Shown here in pieces: positions 51,156-59,223 of a DNA stretch of 64,000 bases. Below the pieces are notes generated by a model. That model was not told the DNA's origin. It was given only the letters and a program-made list of their open reading frames with translations, and ran no database searches. A program made the position numbers and the translations under genes. The DNA is from Prevotella sp. DNF00663 (GTDB lineage: Bacteria; Bacteroidota; Bacteroidia; Bacteroidales; Bacteroidaceae). Where the stretch lies: the NCBI RefSeq assembly GCF_001553265.1, contig NZ_KQ960601.1, forward strand, positions 102,102 to 166,101, read 5' to 3'. Position 1 is the first letter of the stretch, and each line of letters begins with the position of its first letter.

Positions 51156-51755
51156 AGGAGTTAAGGAGTTAGAGGAGTAATTGGGAGTTAAGCCAAATGC
51201 TTATACTCCCACAAGCTTATAAAAGTCAATGAATTGTTCTTTTCAAGACATTATTGCATGGCGCGAAGCACATAAGTTTGTGCTCCCTGTTTATCAAGTA
51301 ACTTCCTCTTTTCCTAATTCTGAGAAATTCGGACTCACTTCTCAATTCCAGCAAGTAGCCGTTTCTATCCCGGCCAATATAGCCGAAGGATATCGCAAAC
51401 TCAGCAAAGCCGACAAGCTAAGGTTTCTAAATATAGCTCAAGGTAGTTTGGAGGAATGCAGATACTACATACTGTTAGCGAAAGATTTAAAATACATATC
51501 ACAGCCACAACACGACAGTCTATGTATACAAATAGAAACTACTAGTAAATTGCTTAATGGATATTGTAAGGGTATTATCAATCACTCTTTCGACAAAAAA
51601 TATATAATGCATGAGATAATAGTAGACGCTACACAAATTCTTCGCAAGCCTCTGTAACTCCAACAACATCAAGACTGTAACAAAATAAATATCAAGGAGA
51701 TTACGCCCATAAGCATTTGGCTTAACTCCATAACTACAATTAACAACATAACTCC
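51156..51755. repeat. Inverted repeat flanking the four-helix-bundle gene
   Basis: A perfect 21-bp inverted repeat (51184-51204 and 51709-51729; GGAGTTAAGCCAAATGCTTAT on the left) lies within weaker arms extending about 40 bp outward, rich in GGAGTT/AACTCC units. The only gene inside is the four-helix-bundle protein. The arms resemble the 10-bp-unit fold-back family. Confidence 0.7.
51229..51657 (+). CDS. Four-helix-bundle protein (S23 rRNA-IVS family)
   Basis: A 142-aa all-alpha protein. The hallmarks are IIAWREAHKFVLPVYQ at the start and SIPANIAEGYRK...FLNIAQGSLEECRYYILLAKDL in the middle. The family was first described in intervening sequences of 23S rRNA genes and is now found scattered in bacterial genomes, often near mobile DNA; its function is unknown. 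Here the gene is enclosed by an inverted repeat between two core genes and looks like cargo. The stretch after residue 115 diverges from the family core. Confidence 0.88.
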   Translation: MNCSFQDIIAWREAHKFVLPVYQVTSSFPNSEKFGLTSQFQQVAVSIPANIAEGYRKLSKADKLRFLNIAQGSLEECRYYILLAKDLKYISQPQHDSLCIQIETTSKLLNGYCKGIINHSFDKKYIMHEIIVDATQILRKPL

Positions 51756-51761
51756 TTTATT

Positions 51762-52790
51762 ATGTCAAAAGAAGAAACAACAGACGCACTGAAAGCTGCA
51801 CAAGAGGGGAAACTGAAAGCGCTTCAGGCTGCTATGTCAAAGATAGAAAAAGATTTCGGTAAGGGTACCATCATGCGCATGGGCGACCAACAAGTAGAAC
51901 ATGTAGAGGTCATCCCTACCGGTAGTATCGGACTAGATGTGGCTCTCGGCGTAGGTGGATACCCACGCGGAAGAATCATCGAAATCTACGGACCGGAAAG
52001 TTCTGGTAAAACAACATTAGCCATCCATGCCATCGCTGAGACGCAGAAAGCCGGCGGTATCGCAGCATTCATCGATGCCGAACACGCTTTTGACCGCTTC
52101 TATGCAGAAAAGTTGGGCGTGGATGTAGAGAACCTTTGGATTTCTCAACCGGACAATGGAGAGCAAGCTTTAGAGATTGCCGACCAGTTGATTCGTTCAT
52201 CTGCCATTGATATTTTGGTCGTTGACTCGGTCGCTGCACTTACTCCTAAGTCGGAAATCGAGGGAGATATGGGCGATAACAAGGTGGGCTTGCAAGCTCG
52301 TTTGATGAGTCAAGCACTGCGAAAACTTACGGCTACCATCAGCAAAACAAATACTACCTGCATCTTTATCAACCAGTTGCGCGAGAAGATTGGCGTGATG
52401 TTCGGCAACCCGGAGACCACAACAGGTGGTAATGCACTGAAGTTCTATGCGTCGGTGCGCCTAGATATTCGTCGCAGCACAGCCATCAAAGACGGCGACC
52501 AACAGATTGGTAACGAAGTACGTGTTAAGGTTGTGAAGAACAAGGTGGCTCCTCCTTTCCGCAAGGCAGAATTCGAAATCATGTTCGGAGAGGGTATTAG
52601 CAAGATTGGAGAGATTGTAGACCTTGGCGTTGAATACGGTATTGTGCAGAAAAGTGGTAGCTGGTACAGCTACAACGGTTCAAAATTGGCACAAGGTAGA
52701 GATGCTACCAAGGCGTTACTCCGCGACAATCCGGAACTATGCGAGGAACTTGAAGGCTTAATCAAACAGGCTATTGCCGAGAAACAATAA
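51762..52790 (+). CDS. recA: Recombinase A
   Basis: Forms filaments on single-stranded DNA for strand exchange and SOS co-protease activity. 342 aa. Walker A GPESSGKT is at 77-84, Walker B is [12 protein letters not shown], loop L1 is [25 protein letters not shown] (in part) and L2 lies around [22 protein letters not shown]. Full length and intact. No LexA-type operator is evident upstream, where the inverted repeat ends. A strong terminator follows. Confidence 0.98.
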   Translation: MSKEETTDALKAAQEGKLKALQAAMSKIEKDFGKGTIMRMGDQQVEHVEVIPTGSIGLDVALGVGGYPRGRIIEIYGPESSGKTTLAIHAIAETQKAGGIAAFIDAEHAFDRFYAEKLGVDVENLWISQPDNGEQALEIADQLIRSSAIDILVVDSVAALTPKSEIEGDMGDNKVGLQARLMSQALRKLTATISKTNTTCIFINQLREKIGVMFGNPETTTGGNALKFYASVRLDIRRSTAIKDGDQQIGNEVRVKVVKNKVAPPFRKAEFEIMFGEGISKIGEIVDLGVEYGIVQKSGSWYSYNGSKLAQGRDATKALLRDNPELCEELEGLIKQAIAEKQ

Positions 52791-52804
52791 GTTTGTAAAA
52801 TACA

Positions 52805-52843
52805 AAATGGCAGCTATGTATCAATACATAGCTGCCATTTCTC
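52805..52843 (+). terminator. recA terminator
   Basis: Perfect stem AAATGGCAGCTATGTA and complement with a 4-nt loop, ending in a short T-rich stretch. Confidence 0.85.
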
Positions 52844-52914
52844 ATTCTTACATTATATATAATAGGGAAAGGTTCTTACCCTTTCATAAAATCTTAATAA
52901 CACCTGTAAGTGAT

Positions 52915-53994
52915 TTATACTGCTTGTAGACGTTTTAGATGGCACAATAACAACTTACCATTACCATCACGTAAGTGCATACCATTGCCTCTACAATAGC
53001 GGAAATACTTGCAATCGGCACACTCATCCTTACGCATCCACTCACGATTACGATAGGGTTGGTATCGATTTTCCCACACTTCCATGAAGTCATCTTCATA
53101 AATATTGCCTTGATGATAGTCGGCACGAATACTCGCACAAGCCGAGATGGAACCATCAACTAGTACCGATCCGGTCGTTATACCGGCATTACAAAAGAAG
53201 AAATTATCGCGTACATCGCCCTCATAGTTGCCCAAGAATCCTTCGCAACCGTAACTCGTATGGATTCGTCCTTCCTTTCTTGTCTGCTTGATGAAATCAA
53301 AAAGTCCTCTGAATTCTTCATTCGTAAGGCGCATCATTGGGTCATAGGCAGCCCTACCCACAGGGAATACACTGAACAAACGCCAAAGTTTAACACCCTT
53401 AGCAATCAAAAACTCCTTGATATCATTCAACTTTCCATAGTTTTGACGGTTCACACAAGTCACCACATCAAACACCAATGGATAGGCAGCCACCATCATA
53501 TCAATAGCACAAGAGACTCGCTCAAAGCTATGCTTGTGCCCTCTCATCCAGTTATGATCCTCCTCTAGCCCATCCATACTCACGGTGATGGAATGCAATC
53601 CGGCATCCAGTAACTTATTGAAACGTTCTTGTGTCAAGTACAACCCATTAGTCACCATACCCCAAGGGAATCCTTTCTCATAAATAGCAGCGCAACATTC
53701 CTCCAAATCTTCACGCATCAAAGGCTCTCCACCAGTCACGACAACGAACACTTGATGCGGATCTTGCTTGGCAGCAATGCCATCCAACACGCGCAAGAAA
53801 TCTTCTTTCGGCATGTCCCTAGCCTCCATCTTCACCTTACAATCGCTTCCACAGTGCCTACAATGAAGATTACAACGCAACGTACATTCCCAAAACAACT
53901 GGCGCAAGGGATGCTCTTCCACCTTTTGATTGAGCATTTTGCGCCACAATTCCAATGCCACTTTACGGCGAAATGATAGAGGTGTTGCTTTCAT
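52915..53994 (-). CDS. Radical SAM/SPASM protein paired with lipoproteins (TIGR04133-type)
   Basis: A 359-aa radical SAM enzyme. The [4Fe-4S]-SAM motif is C41-x3-C45-x2-C48 (CNLHCRHC); GGEP follows at about 87-90 (VVTGGEPLM). The C-terminal SPASM domain has clustered cysteines (CNAGITTGS, SISACASI, KDECADCKYFRYCRG, LLLCHLK) for auxiliary Fe-S clusters, as in peptide-modifying enzymes. Its ATG follows the TAA of the upstream lipoprotein gene with no spacing, so the two are tightly coupled. I recall this pairing as the TIGR04133/TIGR04134 rSAM-lipoprotein system. The chemistry is unknown; modification of the lipoprotein partners is inferred. Confidence 0.88.
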   Translation of the reverse strand: MKATPLSFRRKVALELWRKMLNQKVEEHPLRQLFWECTLRCNLHCRHCGSDCKVKMEARDMPKEDFLRVLDGIAAKQDPHQVFVVVTGGEPLMREDLEECCAAIYEKGFPWGMVTNGLYLTQERFNKLLDAGLHSITVSMDGLEEDHNWMRGHKHSFERVSCAIDMMVAAYPLVFDVVTCVNRQNYGKLNDIKEFLIAKGVKLWRLFSVFPVGRAAYDPMMRLTNEEFRGLFDFIKQTRKEGRIHTSYGCEGFLGNYEGDVRDNFFFCNAGITTGSVLVDGSISACASIRADYHQGNIYEDDFMEVWENRYQPYRNREWMRKDECADCKYFRYCRGNGMHLRDGNGKLLLCHLKRLQAV

Positions 53995-54480
53995 TTACTT
54001 CTTTTGTTTCTTCAATTTCTTATCTGCTGTCACCTCAAAGTACCCTCTATTCCATCCGGAACCTTTTTCTTTTTGCACAATAGTGACCTGCGTGCCTTTC
54101 AAAGAGCTCTTTTCAAACGTGCCACCATTGGCTTCGCCGTCCACGTCTTCAAACATAACGACAAGGTCTTCCTTTAAATATCTTTCACTAGAACTATACA
54201 ACTTTTTAGTAGAGAATTTCCCTTCTGCATCTGTATAGACGGTATCGCGTCCTCCCAAATAGTTATTAGTTGGTATTGCAACAACTCGTATGCCCTTGAT
54301 ATGAGCTCCATCTTCCGTCTTTACCTGTCCTTTTACTTGGAATGAAATATTAGGAACGCCATATTCACAAATCATTGGTCCATCAGGGTCGTCTAAAGAT
54401 TTGCTACAAGAACCAAATCCTAATAAGGTAAACAATGCTGCCAATAGCGCATTATACCAATGTGTAAATTGTACTTTCAT
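53995..54480 (-). CDS. rSAM-associated lipoprotein 1
   Basis: A 161-aa lipoprotein. The signal FTHWYNALLAALFTLLGFGSC places the lipidated Cys at about residue 25. The mature part has a beta-sandwich-like start (YGVPNISFQVKGQVK), GRDTVYTDAEGKFSTKKL (a carboxypeptidase-regulatory-like element), and the block FEDVDGEANGGTFEKSSLKG, then KEKGSGWNRGYFEVTADKKL. The second block is shared nearly unchanged with lipoprotein 2. A start at 54486 (MTMKVQ) is equally open. It is directly coupled to the radical SAM gene and is probably a substrate or partner. Confidence 0.82.
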   Translation of the reverse strand: MKVQFTHWYNALLAALFTLLGFGSCSKSLDDPDGPMICEYGVPNISFQVKGQVKTEDGAHIKGIRVVAIPTNNYLGGRDTVYTDAEGKFSTKKLYSSSERYLKEDLVVMFEDVDGEANGGTFEKSSLKGTQVTIVQKEKGSGWNRGYFEVTADKKLKKQKK

Positions 54481-54521
54481 GGTCAATTCATTAAATGTTA
54501 CTATTATAATAAGGAGTGAAT

Positions 54522-54989
54522 CTACTTCGACTTCTTAGCTAGTTTCTTATCTGCTGTCACCTCAAAGTGGCCTTCATACCATCCGGAACCCTTTTCTTTT
54601 CGCACAATAGCGACCTCCGAACCTTTCAAAGAGTCTTTTTCAAACGTACCACCATTAGCTTCGCCATCCACGTCTTCAAACGTTACAACAAGTTCATTCT
54701 TCAAGTATGACTCCCCATAAGTCTTTAACTTCTTCATCTCAAAATTACCTTTGGCATCGGTATAAGCCGTATCTCTCCCTTGCGTTTCACGATAATTTCG
54801 ACTTTTTATTGTCACTTGAATTCCTCTTAGATCGCTTCCCATGTCTCCTTTCACGTTTCCTTTCACTTGATAAGACACTATTGGTGTACCATATTCCTCA
54901 GTACCTGTAGAATCACAAGATTCAAAACCGAGCAGCGAAATCAGCGAAGCAAGAATTGCACTATACCAATGATTAAGCCTTATTTTCAT
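54522..54989 (-). CDS. rSAM-associated lipoprotein 2
   Basis: A 155-aa paralogue of lipoprotein 1 and first gene of the operon. The lipoprotein signal is LNHWYSAILASLISLLGFESC, with lipid Cys near residue 25. Conserved with its paralogue: YGTPIVSYQVKGNVK, GRDTAYTDAKGNFEMKKL, FEDVDGEANGGTFEKDSLKG and KEKGSGWYEGHFEVTADKKL. The region between the lipobox and YG, and the C-terminal Lys-rich tip, vary. Two paralogues suggest either two substrates or a heteromer. Confidence 0.82.
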   Translation of the reverse strand: MKIRLNHWYSAILASLISLLGFESCDSTGTEEYGTPIVSYQVKGNVKGDMGSDLRGIQVTIKSRNYRETQGRDTAYTDAKGNFEMKKLKTYGESYLKNELVVTFEDVDGEANGGTFEKDSLKGSEVAIVRKEKGSGWYEGHFEVTADKKLAKKSK

Positions 54990-55024
54990 GTTTCTTCTAT
55001 TAAAGTTTTCTATTGTTATAATCG

Positions 55025-55032
55025 CAAAAATA
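55025..55032 (-). promoter_or_regulatory. rSAM/lipoprotein operon promoter -7 element (TATTTTTG)
   Basis: Exact TAnnTTTG match, 35 bp upstream of the lipoprotein 2 ATG. Confidence 0.6.
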
Positions 55033-55227
55033 ATAAATCTTGCGCCCTATTTCCAACTTTTCGCCCCTCTTTATACTTTTTTAATCTTGTTAAAAACTGA
55101 TTTCAGCACCACCTCTAGAGCAAGAACAAAACATAATAGTGTTCACATTATCTGAGCAACAATAATAGAAGATGTAATCATTACAAAACTTTTCAATTGT
55201 TTTCTCAATTGGATAACTTTTTTTACG

Positions 55228-55235
55228 TAACTTTG
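55228..55235 (+). promoter_or_regulatory. nrdA promoter -7 element (TAACTTTG)
   Basis: Exact TAnnTTTG match, giving a leader of about 105 nt. I see no NrdR box. The region 55033-55227 shows nothing else. Confidence 0.65.
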
Positions 55236-55345
55236 TCGAAAGTTGAACGAAATAGAATAGCTCTTATTTAAAAGTCTAATAAGAGTTTAACAGCAACCAA
55301 AGCATAACCAATTTAACATCAACAACTTAGGTTAAAACAGCAATA

Positions 55346-57865
55346 ATGGAAATCAAGAAAAGGAATGGTAAAATCGAAATATACGATTTACAAAAAATAA
55401 TATCAGCTATCAAGAAGAGTTTCAACAGCGTAAACAATCTTGGACATGAGCAAGAAATCGAAGCTATGGCAAACGAGGTAGAATGCTACCTCAACGAACA
55501 TGGCGACAAACGAGATGTTGAAAACATTCAAGACAAGGTAGAAAAGACTTTGATGGAACACGGTTTCTACGACGAAGCCAAAAGTTATATCCTCTTCAGA
55601 TGGCAACGAAACGAGCAGCGAAAATACATTAGGAACATCGCATTCAATATCGGTGACAATGGCATAGAAGAGGTTCTCAACGGCATTCGTCAAGACTTTC
55701 GCGAGGCAGAGTACAGCGTCACACTTCTATCAGATAAGTTTGTAAGTTTCTCAAAACCCCTCATGAGCCAAAAAGAAAAACTCAACGCGCTCATCAAAGC
55801 GGCCGTAGAACTTACCACGGCAGAAAGTCCGATGTGGGAAATGATATCAGGCAGATTGCTCAACTTCCAAATAAACCGAGGCATTGAAGAGGAAGAAAGG
55901 AAGTTAGGAATCAACACTTTCTACGAGAAATTGCGCTACCTGACAGACGAGAGACTCTACGGCAGCTACATACTAGACAACTATTCCAAAGAAGAGATAG
56001 CCAAAGCCGAGGGCTTCATGGTCGAATCGCGCAACCACCTATTTAATTATAGTGGGCTCGACTTGCTGGCCAAGCGTTATCTTATCCGCACTTACGACGG
56101 TCGAATTATTGAGCGTGTACAAGAGATGTACATGGGTATAGCCCTCCATCTAGCCATGCCGGAGAAAGAAAATCGCTTGATGTGGGTGGAGAAAATATAC
56201 CATTTGCTCAGTAAATTGGAAGTGACAATGGCCACCCCCACCCTTTCCAACGCTCGCAAACCTAACCATCAACTCTCCAGTTGTTTCATCGATACAGTCC
56301 CCGACAGCCTCACTGGCATTTATCGCAGCATCGACAACTTTGCACAGGTAAGCAAATTCGGTGGCGGTATGGGCATGTACTTCGGCAAAGTAAGGGCTAC
56401 CGGAGGCAGTATCCGTGGCTTTAAGGGAGTAGCCGGAGGCGTCATCAGATGGATGAAATTGGTCAACGACACCGCTGTGGCAGTAGATCAACTGGGCATG
56501 CGACAAGGAGCTGTGGCCGTATATCTGGATGCTTGGCACAAAGATATACCCGAATTCCTGCAGCTACGCACCAATAATGGCGACGACCGCATGAAAGCTC
56601 ACGACATATTCCCGGCTATCTGCTACCCCGATTTATTCTGGAAAATGGCCGAACAAAGCCTCGACCAAAACTGGTACTTGTTCTGTCCGAACGAGATTTT
56701 GCGCGTCAAGGGCTATTCACTCGAAGACTATTACGGCGAAGAATGGGAACGCAGATACCAAGAATGTATAGACGACGCCCGCATCTCACGCCGCATCATC
56801 ACCATCAAAGACTTGGTAAGGCTTATCCTCCGCTCTGCCGTTGAGACCGGAACTCCCTTCACTTTCAACCGCGACATCGTGAATCGAGCCAATCCCAATT
56901 CGCATAAAGGCATCATATACTGCTCTAATCTATGTACCGAGATTGCTCAAAACATGGCTTCCATCGACGAAGTGAGTCGCGAGATACAAACCAAAGACGG
57001 TGAAACAGTGGTGGTAACGACAGTCAAACCGGGCGAATTCGTAGTATGCAATCTTGCCAGTCTGTCGCTCGGCCGATTGCCTTTGGAAGATAAAGAAGCT
57101 ATGTGCGACAAGGTAGCCACCGTCATTCGTGCGCTCGACAACGTCATCGAACTCAACTTCTATCCCGTTCCTTACGCCCAAATCACCAACCATCGCTATC
57201 GCAGTATAGGTCTCGGCGTGAGCGGTTACCATCATGCGCTGGCCACTAGAGGCATTAAATGGGAGAGCGACCGCCATCTAGAGTTCATGGACGAAGTGTT
57301 TGAAACCATCAACTATGCAGCCATCTCTGCCAGTTCAGACCTAGCCAAGGAGAAAGGGCGGTATCAATACTTCGACGAAAGCGACTGGCAGACAGGGGCA
57401 TACTTCGACAAACGCGATTACAAATCGGAAGAATGGACGCAACTCCGTCAAAAGGTTGCCGACCAAGGTATGCGCAACGCCTATCTATTAGCCATTGCTC
57501 CAACCAGCAGTACAAGCATACTTGCGGGTACGACAGCCGGACTCGACCCCATCATGCAGCGTTTCTTCTTAGAAGAGAAAAAGGGCGCCATGCTTCCACG
57601 TGTGGCTCCTGCCCTCTCCGACCGCACATACTGGCTCTATAAAGGTGCCTACCACATCAATCAACAGTGGAGCGTACGGGCATCGGGTATCCGTCAACGC
57701 CATATAGACCAAGCCCAGAGCATGAACCTCTATATTACCAACGACTACACCATGCGCCAAGTACTCGACCTCTATCTGCTTGCTTGGAAGAGCGGTGTCA
57801 AGACCATTTACTACGTACGCAGCAAGTCGTTGGAGGTTGAAGAGTGCGAGAGCTGTGCCTCATAA
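55346..57865 (+). CDS. nrdA: Class Ia ribonucleotide reductase, large subunit
   Basis: An 839-aa protein that reduces ribonucleoside diphosphates. The N-terminal ATP-cone (residues 1-90, KKRNGKIEIYDLQKIISAIKK) gives allosteric activity control. The active-site region has SSCFIDTVPDS, GGGMGMYFG, and NLCTEIAQNMASID. The C terminus has the CESC swinging thiols. Full length. nrdB follows after 47 nt. The aerobic class Ia enzyme needs O2 for its cofactor, which agrees with an organism that meets oxygen (see oxyR/ahpC). Confidence 0.96.
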   Translation: MEIKKRNGKIEIYDLQKIISAIKKSFNSVNNLGHEQEIEAMANEVECYLNEHGDKRDVENIQDKVEKTLMEHGFYDEAKSYILFRWQRNEQRKYIRNIAFNIGDNGIEEVLNGIRQDFREAEYSVTLLSDKFVSFSKPLMSQKEKLNALIKAAVELTTAESPMWEMISGRLLNFQINRGIEEEERKLGINTFYEKLRYLTDERLYGSYILDNYSKEEIAKAEGFMVESRNHLFNYSGLDLLAKRYLIRTYDGRIIERVQEMYMGIALHLAMPEKENRLMWVEKIYHLLSKLEVTMATPTLSNARKPNHQLSSCFIDTVPDSLTGIYRSIDNFAQVSKFGGGMGMYFGKVRATGGSIRGFKGVAGGVIRWMKLVNDTAVAVDQLGMRQGAVAVYLDAWHKDIPEFLQLRTNNGDDRMKAHDIFPAICYPDLFWKMAEQSLDQNWYLFCPNEILRVKGYSLEDYYGEEWERRYQECIDDARISRRIITIKDLVRLILRSAVETGTPFTFNRDIVNRANPNSHKGIIYCSNLCTEIAQNMASIDEVSREIQTKDGETVVVTTVKPGEFVVCNLASLSLGRLPLEDKEAMCDKVATVIRALDNVIELNFYPVPYAQITNHRYRSIGLGVSGYHHALATRGIKWESDRHLEFMDEVFETINYAAISASSDLAKEKGRYQYFDESDWQTGAYFDKRDYKSEEWTQLRQKVADQGMRNAYLLAIAPTSSTSILAGTTAGLDPIMQRFFLEEKKGAMLPRVAPALSDRTYWLYKGAYHINQQWSVRASGIRQRHIDQAQSMNLYITNDYTMRQVLDLYLLAWKSGVKTIYYVRSKSLEVEECESCAS

Positions 57866-57912
57866 TCCCACGACCCCATCACCCTATAAACCGAATTGAT
57901 AAAATAAACGAT

Positions 57913-58962
57913 ATGGATAATAATCAGTTACAGCGCAACGCGCTTTTCAATCCACAAGGAGACACCGACCTAAGACTACGCCGTATGATAGGTGGGAACT
58001 CTACTAACCTCAACGACTTCAATAATATGCGCTACCCATGGGTAAGCGATTGGTATCGTCAGGCTATGAACAACTTTTGGATTCCGGAAGAAATCAACCT
58101 CACACAAGATACCAAAGACTACCCCAACCTACCTCAAGCAGAGCGCACGGCATACGATAAGATATTGAGTTTTCTCGTGTTTCTCGACTCATTACAGAGC
58201 AACAACCTGCCCACCATCAGTGAGTACATCACCGCAAACGAGGTAAATCTCTGTCTACATATACAGACTTTCCAAGAGTGTGTGCACAGCCAAAGCTACA
58301 GTTACATGCTGGATACCATCTGTTCGCCCGAAGAACGAAACGACATACTCTATCAGTGGAAGACCGACGAACACTTGTTGAGACGCAACACATTTATCGG
58401 CGACTGCTACAACGAGTTCCAAGCCCACCGCGATAAATTCCGTTTGATGAAAGCATGTATGGCCAACTTCATCCTCGAAGGCATCTACTTTTACAGTGGC
58501 TTCATGTTTTTCTACAATCTTAGTAGAAACGGTAAGATGTCGGGCTCGGCTCAAGAGATTCGCTACATCAACCGCGACGAGAACACCCATCTATGGCTTT
58601 TCCGCAACATCATCGTAGAGTTGAAGCAAGAAGAACCCGATCTCTTCACGTCAGAGAAGATGGCTGTGTACGAGGAAATGATGCGCGAGGGCATCCGACA
58701 AGAGATAGCTTGGGGGCAATATGTCATTGGCGATAACGTACAAGGACTCACCCAGCAGATGGTTTCCGACTACATACGCTATCTAGGCAACCTGCGTTGG
58801 CACAGTCTGGGATTCGGTTACCTCTTCGAAGATAATCGTTCGGAACCGGCCGATATGCAATGGGTGGCACAATATTCAAACGCCAACAAGGTGAAAACCG
58901 ACTTCTTCGAGGCCAAAAGTACGGCCTATGCCAAGAGTACGGCACTCATCGATGACTTGTAA
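57913..58962 (+). CDS. nrdB: Class Ia ribonucleotide reductase, small subunit
   Basis: A 349-aa protein that carries the diiron-tyrosyl radical. Metal ligands fit D92 (LDSLQSN), E122 and H125 (QECVHSQ), the Glu in FILEGIYFYSGF, and Glu/His in RDENTH; the radical Tyr is Y129, four residues after H125 as in E. coli R2. ATG 57913 (MDNNQLQRNALF) was chosen; the longer frame begins inside nrdA. Terminator follows. Confidence 0.96.
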   Translation: MDNNQLQRNALFNPQGDTDLRLRRMIGGNSTNLNDFNNMRYPWVSDWYRQAMNNFWIPEEINLTQDTKDYPNLPQAERTAYDKILSFLVFLDSLQSNNLPTISEYITANEVNLCLHIQTFQECVHSQSYSYMLDTICSPEERNDILYQWKTDEHLLRRNTFIGDCYNEFQAHRDKFRLMKACMANFILEGIYFYSGFMFFYNLSRNGKMSGSAQEIRYINRDENTHLWLFRNIIVELKQEEPDLFTSEKMAVYEEMMREGIRQEIAWGQYVIGDNVQGLTQQMVSDYIRYLGNLRWHSLGFGYLFEDNRSEPADMQWVAQYSNANKVKTDFFEAKSTAYAKSTALIDDL

Positions 58963-58968
58963 CAATCT

Positions 58969-58999
58969 AAAAGGCGAACCCAATGGTTCGCCTTTTATC
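58969..58999 (+). terminator. nrdB terminator
   Basis: Perfect 12-bp stem AAAAGGCGAACC / GGTTCGCCTTTT with loop CAAT. Confidence 0.92.
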
Positions 59000-59004
59000 G
59001 TATA

Positions 59005-59136
59005 CCACATCTACTTGACAATAAATCAATTTCTTTATGCCCCGACTGCAAGGTCAAAACAACATCGCTGCATAGCCTAGGCAATGATGCTGAAAAGCCT
59101 CAACAGCATCGCTGACAAGCCGTTGCAATTTATCAA
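59005..59136 (+). repeat. Composite repeat copy 6: 5 x 8-bp block plus 92-bp element
   Basis: Weakened octamers (CCACATCT, ACTTGACA, ATAAATCA, ATTTCTTT, ATGCCCCG; 59005-59044) lead into the 92-bp element (59045-59136), with cores ACAACATCGCTG, GCAATGATGCTG and ACAGCATCGCTG at 22-bp spacing. It lies between nrdB and parC. Confidence 0.8.
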
Positions 59137-59185
59137 TAATAGCCTTCCTACCACTGATATTTTCTTGTTTCTAAGTTTTTTTTCG

Positions 59186-59193
59186 TAACTTTG
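59186..59193 (+). promoter_or_regulatory. parC promoter -7 element (TAACTTTG)
   Basis: Exact TAnnTTTG match, 30 bp upstream of the ATG; a TAAGGA ribosome-binding stretch lies in between. Confidence 0.7.
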
Positions 59194-59223
59194 ACGCTAT
59201 AATTATAAGGAAAACATATTTCT

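Noticed and set aside
51709..51761. LexA-type operator upstream of recA
   Set aside because: The only inverted sequence there belongs to the repeat flanking the four-helix-bundle gene; no SOS-box-like motif was found.
53766..53777. GCAGCAATGC inside the radical SAM gene, like the core of the 92-bp element
   Set aside because: It encodes conserved-looking coding sequence, has no second core 22 bp away, and is a chance match.
8366..59136. CRISPR interpretation of the dispersed repeats
   Set aside because: Copies are single, 8-11 kb apart and diverged; there are no spacers and no cas genes.
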